A program made the translations under genes and the position numbers. From Halomonas sp. 25-S5 (GTDB lineage: Bacteria > Pseudomonadota > Gammaproteobacteria > Pseudomonadales > Halomonadaceae), in the NCBI RefSeq assembly GCF_029889845.1, contig NZ_JARANV010000024.1:1-63202 (forward strand): 63,202 nucleotides of DNA, in the 5' to 3' direction. Positions 57,141-63,202 of the stretch are shown here, piece after piece. The number at the start of each line of letters is the position of its first letter. The stretch's first letter is position 1. The notes under the pieces are model-generated. The model was not told the DNA's origin, did no database searches, and was given only the letters and a program-made list of their open reading frames with translations.

Positions 57141-58739
57141 TCACCCCAGTTGACTGGCACGGGAGACGACGCCGGCCTCCTCGGCGGCGCTGTCGGCCAG
57201 TGCCCGGCCGGCCTCGTCATAGACGTGGAAGACCGCATTGGCACCCAGCTCGCGGATCGGCTCGATCTCCTCGGGGTATTCCACCACGGCGGTGATACGG
57301 CCCGGGAACTCCCTGGAACGCAGCTGCTTCAGCGCGAAGAGGTTACCCGCATGGTGCGGCATGGCCAGCACCACCATCTGGACGTCATGGGACATCAGCA
57401 GCTTGTCCCAGAAGTCGGAGTCGACGGCATCGCCCTCGAGGATATTGAAGCCCCGCGTCCCCAGTTTCTTGACGCTCTGGGGGTTGCTGTCGATGCCCAG
57501 CACGCGCAACCCGTACTCCTTCTGCAGGCGACGGTAAACGCTGCGGCCGATGCGGCCCATGCCCAGCACCACGGCCTCGGCGTCGCCGACCTCGATCGGG
57601 CGGTCGCTCGGCGAGAGCTCCGCCACGGCGATCGGCGGGAGCCGGGGTTCCAGCCAGCGGTAGAGCCCCTCGCTGACGCCGTTGAGGATCGACGAGAATC
57701 CGAAGCTCAGCGCCACCGCCAGAGAAATCACTACCAGCCACTCCGCTGGGAGCCACTCGTTGGACACCGCGATGGTGCCCACGATCAGGCCGAACTCCGA
57801 GTAGTTGGATAGGCTAAGGGTAGCCAGCAGTGAGGTGCGGTGTCGCATCCGGAAGCGCATGAAGACGAGCTGATAGATCAGGCTCTTCACCGGCAGGATA
57901 AGCACCAGTAGCAGGGCGCTGCCGAGCATCTCGGTGCTGGGCATCGCCGTCAGCCCGATGCTCAGGAAGAAGCCCACCAGCAGCAGCTCCTTGAGGCTGA
58001 ACATCGAGCGAGCGAGGGTCTGCGCCGAGGGGTGGGGTGCCAGCAGCAACCCGATGATCAGTGCCCCCAGGTCGCCCTTCACGCCCACCGACTCGAAGAG
58101 GGAGTAACCCAGCACCAGGGCCAGCAGCATGCCGAACAGGATCTGCATCTCACCGTGGCCGAGTCGGTCGAGCAGGTTGCGCAGGACCGGCGCCAGGGGG
58201 ATCAGCAGCACCAGCCCCAGGGCCCAGGGGCTCGGCAGCTCCCCGGTAGAGGCGGTGATGAAGATCACCGCAAAGATGTCCTGCATGATCAGCACGCCGA
58301 TGGCCAGGCGCCCGTAGGCGGTTTGGGTCTCGCTGCGCTTCTCCAGCACCTTGACCACGAAGACCGTGCTGGAAAACGAGAGCGCGAAGCCCAGCAGGCC
58401 CAGGGTGTGCCAGCCCGTGCCGTCCAGCAGGCCCAGTCCCAGCCACTTGAACAGGGATAGCAGCGCCACCATCAGCAGCGTCGAGGCCAGCATGTGCAGG
58501 GAGGCGCTCCCCCAGACATCCCGCCGCAGCAGGGTGCGCACGTCGAGCTTCAGGCCGATGGTGAACAGCAGCAGGGTGACCCCGATGTGGGACAGGGTTT
58601 CGAGCAGCGGGGTGTTGTTGTAGCCCAGGGCGTTGAGCACGAAGCCGCCGGCGAGGAACCCCACCATGGGCGGTAGGCGCAGCCCCAAAGCGGCCAAGCC
58701 GCCCAGAAAGGCCGCGAGAAGAAAGGCCGGTTCGATCAT
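57141..58739 (-). CDS. CPA2-family cation/proton antiporter (KefB/YbaL type)
   Basis: 532 residues. About twelve membrane helices (1-375) followed by a TrkA-N/RCK domain with VVLGMGRIGRSVYRRL (Rossmann GxGxxG) and an EGDAVD acidic turn. TIGLKLDV and SFSSTVFVVKVLEKR are typical of Kef-type transporters. Expected to exchange K+ (or Na+) for H+ under NAD(H) or thiol control. The RCK domain lacks the long KefC C-terminal regulatory part. Start at 58739 (MIEPAFLLAAFLGG). Confidence 0.88.
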   Translation of the reverse strand: MIEPAFLLAAFLGGLAALGLRLPPMVGFLAGGFVLNALGYNNTPLLETLSHIGVTLLLFTIGLKLDVRTLLRRDVWGSASLHMLASTLLMVALLSLFKWLGLGLLDGTGWHTLGLLGFALSFSSTVFVVKVLEKRSETQTAYGRLAIGVLIMQDIFAVIFITASTGELPSPWALGLVLLIPLAPVLRNLLDRLGHGEMQILFGMLLALVLGYSLFESVGVKGDLGALIIGLLLAPHPSAQTLARSMFSLKELLLVGFFLSIGLTAMPSTEMLGSALLLVLILPVKSLIYQLVFMRFRMRHRTSLLATLSLSNYSEFGLIVGTIAVSNEWLPAEWLVVISLAVALSFGFSSILNGVSEGLYRWLEPRLPPIAVAELSPSDRPIEVGDAEAVVLGMGRIGRSVYRRLQKEYGLRVLGIDSNPQSVKKLGTRGFNILEGDAVDSDFWDKLLMSHDVQMVVLAMPHHAGNLFALKQLRSREFPGRITAVVEYPEEIEPIRELGANAVFHVYDEAGRALADSAAEEAGVVSRASQLG

Positions 58740-58882
58740 GCACACTCCCTGTTCGGCACGCTTCGGCAAGACAGATAGTGTAGGGAAGTCGTAAGGTGAT
58801 TGGCATTCAAGATTCGGCGTACGACCTCATCCGGCGACGGTGCCATGATCGGGATGGGATGACGCAGGCGAGAGGAGCGCGA

Positions 58883-59785
58883 ATGGCCAGGTTGATCCTC
58901 AATGGCAAGTCGGCGCAGCTGCCGGCGGTGAGGGAGGCGGTCTTCGCCCGCCGCGAGGCGGGGGACGACATCGAGGTCAGGGTCACCTGGGAGCAGGGCG
59001 ATGCCGCCCGCCTGGCAGAGCAGGCCGGGCGCGACGGGGTCGAGCGGGTGATCGCCGGTGGTGGTGACGGCACGGTCAACGAGGTAGTCAACGGCCTGAT
59101 GCGGCTGTCGCCCGGGCAGCGCCCCGGCTTGGGGATCCTGCCCCTGGGCAGCGCCAACGACCTGGCCACCTCGCTGGCCCTGCCGCTGGACGCCGAGCTC
59201 GCCCTGGCCTCGGCCCTGAGCCTTCCCCTGCGGCGCATCGACGTGCCACGACTGGATGACTGGCACTTCCTCAACATGGCCACCTGTGGCTTCGGGGCCG
59301 AGATCACCTCCTCCACCCCCAAGACCCTCAAGCGCCTGTTCGGTGGCGGCGCCTACTCGCTGATTGGTGCGGTGAAGGCCTGGGACTACCGGCTCTATCC
59401 CGGGGTCCTGCGCTGGGAGGGCGGCGAGCGCCGCGCCCAGGTCTTCATGCTGGCCATCGGCAACGGTCGCCAGTCGGGCGGTGGCCAGGCCTTGACGCCC
59501 GACGCCTCGCTGGACGACGGCCTGCTCGACGTGCTGCTGCTGCATGATGTCGCCTCCCTGGCAGAGCTGCGCGCCATGCGCCGCGAGCTGACGTCGCGCC
59601 CCGCCCTGGGCCGCTACGTCGATGCCTTCCGCACGGACCGGCTCGCCTTCGAGGCAGAGGAGGCGCTGCCGGTGACCCTGGATGGCGAGCCCGCTCGCCG
59701 ACGGAGGTTCGAGGTGGTCATCAGCCCCGCGGCGCTGGCGCTGGCGGCCCCGCCGGATTGCCCGCTCTTCTCGCGCCCGCCATGA
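58883..59785 (+). CDS. yegS: YegS-like lipid kinase (diacylglycerol kinase family)
   Basis: 300 residues. [17 protein letters not shown] is the nucleotide-binding motif; [10 protein letters not shown] and the [10 protein letters not shown] stretch are also conserved. Starts at 58883, with GAGGAG 6 nt upstream. Phosphorylates a lipid, in E. coli phosphatidylglycerol in vitro. Divergent from the antiporter. Confidence 0.9.
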   Translation: MARLILNGKSAQLPAVREAVFARREAGDDIEVRVTWEQGDAARLAEQAGRDGVERVIAGGGDGTVNEVVNGLMRLSPGQRPGLGILPLGSANDLATSLALPLDAELALASALSLPLRRIDVPRLDDWHFLNMATCGFGAEITSSTPKTLKRLFGGGAYSLIGAVKAWDYRLYPGVLRWEGGERRAQVFMLAIGNGRQSGGGQALTPDASLDDGLLDVLLLHDVASLAELRAMRRELTSRPALGRYVDAFRTDRLAFEAEEALPVTLDGEPARRRRFEVVISPAALALAAPPDCPLFSRPP

Positions 59786-59978
59786 GGTACCCCTGGCGGT
59801 CAAGGCGGAGTCAATGTATCCGTCCATGGTGGGCCCGGCCTCCTTGGACAAGGAACACGATACCATGGGCCTTTCGCTGACCGTTCCCGTCGTGTCCCTG
59901 GCTGCCCTGCTGGCCAGGCGGCTATCGGGACGGCATGATGAAGGATCCGAACACCCTCACCACCCGGAGGATTCCGCG

Positions 59979-60407
59979 ATGCTCACTCCCTTCCATCTGG
60001 CCGTGCAGGTCCGCGACCTGGCCGAGGCACGCCGCTTCTATGGGGAACTGCTGGGCTGCCCGGAAGGCCGCTCCAGCGACACCTGGGTCGACTTCAACCT
60101 CTATGGCCATCAGTTCGTCTGTCACCTGAACCCTGCCCTGGGGGGGAAGGGAATCGATGACCACCGCAACCCGGTGGATGGCCACGGCGTGCCGGTGCCG
60201 CACTTCGGGGTGGTGCTGGAGATGGCTGACTGGGAGGCCCTGGTCGACCGCCTCACCGTGGCGGGCGTGCGTTTCGAGATCGAGCCCTATATCCGCTTCC
60301 GTGGCGAACCCGGCGAGCAGGCTACCATGTTCTTCCGCGACCCCAGCGGCAATGCCATCGAATTCAAGGCGTTCCGCGACATCAACGGCCAGCTGTTCGC
60401 CACCTGA
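59979..60407 (+). CDS. VOC (glyoxalase/dioxygenase superfamily) protein
   Basis: 142 residues. [20 protein letters not shown] opens the first beta-alpha-beta-beta-beta unit; a metal-binding His (FHLAV), another (PHFGVVLEM) and Glu (AIEFKAF) can be matched. Substrate unknown. GGAGG lies 8 nt before the ATG. The 190 bp upstream hold no convincing gene. Confidence 0.88.
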   Translation: MLTPFHLAVQVRDLAEARRFYGELLGCPEGRSSDTWVDFNLYGHQFVCHLNPALGGKGIDDHRNPVDGHGVPVPHFGVVLEMADWEALVDRLTVAGVRFEIEPYIRFRGEPGEQATMFFRDPSGNAIEFKAFRDINGQLFAT

Positions 60408-60478
60408 GGCGCTCCGCCGCCTTGCGGGAACGGGCATCCCTCTGGTGCAATGTCTTCCTTTTCGTCAGGAGCAAGAGA

Positions 60479-61309
60479 ATGGCAATGAAACCCTGGATGC
60501 CGTTGGTGGCGGCCATGGTGCTGGCCGTGGGATTGGCCGGTTGCGGCAACGGTGACGACGAGCCGGCTCCCGCCCAGGACGAGCAGGTGGGGCAAGCTAC
60601 CGATCAGCCTGCCGCCGAGACGGGGCAGGCATCGGGCGCGGCCGAGTCGTCCGCGCAGGGGCAGCAGCCCGCCGCCCCTGACTCGGCTGCGGCACCTGAC
60701 CAGGCGGACGCGGCACCTGGCGAGGGTGACGCGGCATCAGGGGTGGACCTGGAGGGCGAGGGAGAAGTGGACGTCCAGGCCGAGACCTTGGGCGAGTCAC
60801 CGGCCGATACCCTGGATGAGGACGCGGCTTTGCCCGGCGAGACGACCCGCTCCGATGTCGATGCCATCATCGAAGCGACGGAGCGGCGCTTCGAGGAAGC
60901 CAGCCGTCGCATCGACGAGCAGTTCGAGAACGCCGAGAAAGAGTCCATCAAGCTCGAGCCCATGGAGTCGCCCGAGTTCGCGCCCATGGAGGCGTCGCCC
61001 GAGCTCGAGCCCATGGAGGCGTCGCCCGAGCTCGAGCCCATGGAGTCGTCCCCCGCGTTCGAGTCGGATTCCGGAATCGCCCCGTCTGGGGGTAGCGAGC
61101 TCGACGAACAGCAGGCCTTGCCCGGCGAGAGCAGCCGCTCGGATGTTGAGGCGATCATCAAGGAGACCGAGAAGCGCTTCGAGGAGGCGAGTCGCGTGAT
61201 CGACGAGCAGTTCGAGGAAGCGGAGCGCCAGGTTCCGGGTACTTCGTCGGACCTCGATGCGCTCGAACCCGATAACAGCGACGGCGCCAGTGACGGCACT
61301 GGCAATTGA
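60479..61309 (+). CDS. Acidic repeat lipoprotein, unknown
   Basis: 276 residues. Lipoprotein signal ending LAVGLAGC (Cys about 22). Extremely acidic and Ala/Gln-rich mature part. A module of about 38 residues starting ALPGETTRSDVDAIIEATER and then RFEEASRRIDEQFENAEK (about 118-157) recurs as ALPGESSRSDVEAIIKETEK, RFEEASRVIDEQFEEAER (about 214-250). Between them are 9-residue EPMEASPEL repeats encoded by 27-bp units (60959-61063). The modules look like amphipathic helices. No family recognised. Confidence 0.8.
   Translation: MAMKPWMPLVAAMVLAVGLAGCGNGDDEPAPAQDEQVGQATDQPAAETGQASGAAESSAQGQQPAAPDSAAAPDQADAAPGEGDAASGVDLEGEGEVDVQAETLGESPADTLDEDAALPGETTRSDVDAIIEATERRFEEASRRIDEQFENAEKESIKLEPMESPEFAPMEASPELEPMEASPELEPMESSPAFESDSGIAPSGGSELDEQQALPGESSRSDVEAIIKETEKRFEEASRVIDEQFEEAERQVPGTSSDLDALEPDNSDGASDGTGN
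60959..61063 (+). repeat. 27-bp tandem repeats in the acidic lipoprotein gene
   Basis: CCCATGGAG recurs at 60959, 60983, 61010 and 61037 (spacing 24, 27, 27), each followed by KCGTCGCCCGAGCTCGAG-like sequence. Encodes the EPMEASPEL repeat. Confidence 0.85.
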
Positions 61310-61342
61310 CGCCTGACGCCTCGTCTCCCAGGGCCCGGAACG

Positions 61343-61367
61343 AAAAAGGCCCACCGTCTGGTGGGCC
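61343..61367 (-). terminator. Cold-shock gene terminator
   Basis: GGCCCACC (61348-61355) and GGTGGGCC (61360-61367) with a 4-nt loop; on the minus strand five Ts follow. It may also serve the lipoprotein gene. Confidence 0.85.
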
Positions 61368-61424
61368 CTTCCCTGTAGCGTCCGGACGGCGGGGCCGGCC
61401 GGTCGCTTCCGGATCAACCGAGGA

Positions 61425-61631
61425 TCAGTCGGCGGGCCGGATGTTGGAGGCCTGAAGGCCTTTCTTGCCTTGGGTCACTTCGAAGGTGACCTTCTGGCCG
61501 TCCTGCAGGGACTTGAAGCCTTCAGCCTGAATCTCGGAGAAGTGAGCGAACAGGTCATCACCGCCGTCGTCCGGAGAGATGAAGCCGTAGCCCTTGGTGT
61601 CGTTGAACCACTTGACAGTGCCAGTTGCCAT
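61425..61631 (-). CDS. Cold-shock protein (CspA family)
   Basis: 68 residues, a single cold-shock domain. RNA-binding motifs KGYGFI (RNP1) and DLFAHF (RNP2). AAGGA lies 9 nt before the ATG. Single-stranded nucleic acid chaperone. Preceded by a long untranslated leader. Confidence 0.96.
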   Translation of the reverse strand: MATGTVKWFNDTKGYGFISPDDGGDDLFAHFSEIQAEGFKSLQDGQKVTFEVTQGKKGLQASNIRPAD

Positions 61632-61790
61632 CGTCGATTTCCTTAACTAAATAATGGTGCTGGGCCGTGCAGGGAATGTCCTCGCCGCAGACCCGTCATG
61701 CGTGGGCAGGCAAGAAGGAAGTGCGCACCGGGTGTATCGAAGGGATCGAAGTACATCTGACGACTTTCTGCTTGCTGGCCAACGCAGCGG

Positions 61791-61819
61791 ATAGTGCTAC
61801 AGCGCCAGGGTTGCGTCAA
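61791..61819 (-). promoter_or_regulatory. Cold-shock gene promoter with long 5' leader
   Basis: On the minus strand TTGACG (61819-61814), 17 bp, CACTAT (61796-61791). Transcription from about 61784 gives a leader of about 150 nt, the length known for E. coli cspA mRNA. No clear cold box was seen. Confidence 0.55.
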
Positions 61820-61927
61820 CAAGGTGGCACAGGGAGACTGGCGCTGCGCCCGCAAGGTCACTGTAGATGCAAAGCCGGTGAGCGTCCAGCCTCCATCCCG
61901 CCCGTTTCACCCTTGGAAGAGAGCCTC

Positions 61928-62353
61928 ATGACCCATACTCAAATCGCCTCCCGGGACACGCACAGCAAGCTGATCGGCTACCTGCTGTGGCTGTTCGGTT
62001 TCCTCGGTGCCCACCGCTTCTACTATGGCAAGCCGGTCACCGGCACGATCTGGTTCTTCACCCTGGGGCTGCTGGGAATCGGCTGGCTGATCGACCTCTT
62101 CCTGATCCCATCCATGGACCGCCAGGCGGACCTGCGCTTCCAGGCCGGCCCCACCAACTACACCCTGGCCTGGCTGCTGCTCACCTTCCTGGGGGTGTTC
62201 GGCCTGCATCGCTTCTACCTCGGCAAGTGGCTGACCGGGCTCCTCTACCTGCTGACCTTCGGGCTCTTCGGCCTCGGCGTGCTCTACGATTTCTGGACCC
62301 TCAACGACCAGATCTCCGTGCGCCATGCCCGTCGCGGCATCTTCAACGGTTAA
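61928..62353 (+). CDS. TM2 domain membrane protein
   Basis: 141 residues. Two tandem TM2 units: GYLLWLFGFLGAHRFYYGKP (about 18-37) and AWLLLTFLGVFGLHRFYLGK (about 80-99), each followed by an aromatic second helix. The duplication is internal and evident. Function unknown. ATG at 61928; longer frames upstream rejected. The 61632-61927 gap otherwise holds the cold-shock leader and promoter. Confidence 0.88.
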   Translation: MTHTQIASRDTHSKLIGYLLWLFGFLGAHRFYYGKPVTGTIWFFTLGLLGIGWLIDLFLIPSMDRQADLRFQAGPTNYTLAWLLLTFLGVFGLHRFYLGKWLTGLLYLLTFGLFGLGVLYDFWTLNDQISVRHARRGIFNG

Positions 62354-62357
62354 CCCC

Positions 62358-63002
62358 ATGTACCTCGATGCACAGTTCTGGCCCTTTCTGGTGGCCATCA
62401 CCCTGCTGAGCATGAGCCCGGGGGTCGATACTCTGCTGGTGATCCGCAACACCGCTCGGGGCGGCTGGCGCGACGGCGTGGTGACCAGCCTGGCCATCTG
62501 CTGCGGGCTCTTCGTGCACGCGGCGGTCTCGGCCCTGGGGATCTCGCTGATCCTGCTGCAGTCGGCCTGGGCCTTCGGCCTGCTCAAGCTGGCCGGTGCC
62601 GCCTACCTGGTGTGGCTGGGCGTGAACAGCCTGCGCTCGGCTCGGCGGGGGCGGGGGCTGCCCGTGGGTGGCGTGCAGGCCGACCGCCAGGCCGTGCCGC
62701 TATGGCGCCCTGTGCGCGAGGGGCTGCTCTCCAACGTGCTCAACCCCAAGACGGTAGTCTTCTACATGGCCTTCCTGCCCCAGTTCATCGCGCCCGGTGA
62801 TCCGGCGCTGGCCAAGTCGCTGTGGCTGGCCGGGGTGCACTTCGTGGTCGCCAATCTGTGGCAGGTGGGCATCGTGATAATGGTGGGCAGCGCCGGTCGC
62901 TGGTTGGCGAGCCCGGCGTTCTCCCGTTGGCTCAATGGCGTCACTGGCGCGGTGCTGGTCGGCTTCGGCATCAAGTTGGCACTGACGCGTCAGCCCGGCT
63001 AA
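62358..63002 (+). CDS. LysE/RhtB-family amino acid exporter
   Basis: 214 residues, five to six membrane helices. SMSPGVDTLLVIRNTARGG and the NPKTVVFYMAFLPQFI motif are typical of RhtB-type exporters. The substrate (Thr, homoserine, Leu or other) cannot be read from the sequence. ATG at 62358, 4 bp after the TM2 stop. Confidence 0.92.
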   Translation: MYLDAQFWPFLVAITLLSMSPGVDTLLVIRNTARGGWRDGVVTSLAICCGLFVHAAVSALGISLILLQSAWAFGLLKLAGAAYLVWLGVNSLRSARRGRGLPVGGVQADRQAVPLWRPVREGLLSNVLNPKTVVFYMAFLPQFIAPGDPALAKSLWLAGVHFVVANLWQVGIVIMVGSAGRWLASPAFSRWLNGVTGAVLVGFGIKLALTRQPG

Positions 63003-63017
63003 ACCGGACTTCGTCTG

Positions 63018-63157
63018 GAGCTGTAAGCCATAAGCTTGAAGCTATAAGAACAAACCATTGCCGTTAGCAAGATCCTAGGCAGCTTCTTGGCTAACGGCTA
63101 ACGGCTAACGGCTAACGGCTAACGGCTAACGGCTAACGGCTTACGGCTAACGGCTAA
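63018..63157. repeat. Heptad hairpin repeat, locus 9 (after lysE gene)
   Basis: 5' arm 63018-63050 (GCTGTAA, GCCATAA, GCTTGAA, GCTATAA). 3' run from 63089: GGCTAAC seven times, GGCTTAC once, GGCTAAC once, then GGCTAA. The dominant unit differs from locus 5 (GGCTTAC) and locus 7 (CTTCCAG). The remaining bases to 63202 show nothing else. Confidence 0.9.
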
Positions 63158-63202
63158 AAGAAACCAGCTGGAGCCGACCGGAGGGCCCAACGCGGCTGCC
63201 GG

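Noticed and set aside
59682..59978. N-terminal extension of the VOC protein
   Set aside because: The frame is open but overlaps the yegS end, has no VOC similarity, and a strong GGAGG precedes the ATG at 59979.

Overview
The window reads as a high-GC gammaproteobacterial chromosome segment, most likely Halomonas or another Halomonadaceae. The grounds are the protein content (CmoM, RsmC, EpmA/EpmB/EF-P, the psd-rsgA-orn-queG-nnr-tsaE-amiB-mutL-miaA-hfq-hflXKC block, hisZ-purA), strong G/C third-position bias, and several families of intergenic palindromes. The genus call is an inference from recognised proteins, not from a search.

Bases 1-7255 are a mobile region ending at a tRNA-Arg(CCU) gene (7256-7332, minus strand, 3' end facing the region). 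The left edge holds the end of an IS21-family insertion sequence, including an IstA N-terminus that runs off the window. This IS has cut the 5' part off a tyrosine integrase. Then follow an unknown gene, an AlpA-like regulator, a small Cys-containing protein, a primase-polymerase/helicase, and a terminase small subunit-like gene. This int-alpA-prim/rep-terS content is that of a phage satellite (PICI/P4-like). Two inverted clusters of the octamer AAGTCATG flank the replication genes 4.3 kb apart and are candidate origin elements. A secreted-protein gene of lower GC follows terS.

Bases 7.3-26 kb are core genes: cmoM-rsmC, greB, nudF-yqiB-cpdA, cysD-cysN (sulfate activation), a membrane zinc peptidase, a mazEF toxin-antitoxin pair, cmoA-cmoB (with cmoM they complete wobble-uridine modification), pgi, yqiA-parE, parC and serB. 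leuA (26.5 kb) is preceded by a previously unmarked 16-residue leader peptide with four Leu codons, long-range complementarity and a terminator hairpin: a leucine attenuator.

Bases 28-47 kb carry translation, envelope and RNA functions: epmB/efp/epmA (EF-P lysylation), psd, a rhodanese, rsgA, orn, queG, nnr-tsaE-amiB-mutL-miaA-hfq-hflX-hflK-hflC. Bases 47-63 kb carry hisZ-purA, a cobalamin adenosyltransferase, a divergent RimK-like ATP-grasp/GNAT pair, yajQ, a DUF454 protein, pepN, a CPA2 cation/proton antiporter, a YegS-like lipid kinase, a VOC protein, an acidic repeat lipoprotein, a cold-shock protein, a TM2 protein and a LysE-family exporter.

The most striking non-gene structure is a family of nine intergenic hairpins built from 7-bp units (AGCTTCC, GGCTTAC, GGCTAAC and their complements) that sit on or just after stop codons. 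In at least four genes (parC, leuA, rhodanese, queG) the repeat supplies the last codons and the stop. Two further repeat families, a large single palindrome and an enterobacterial-type BIME/REP are also present.
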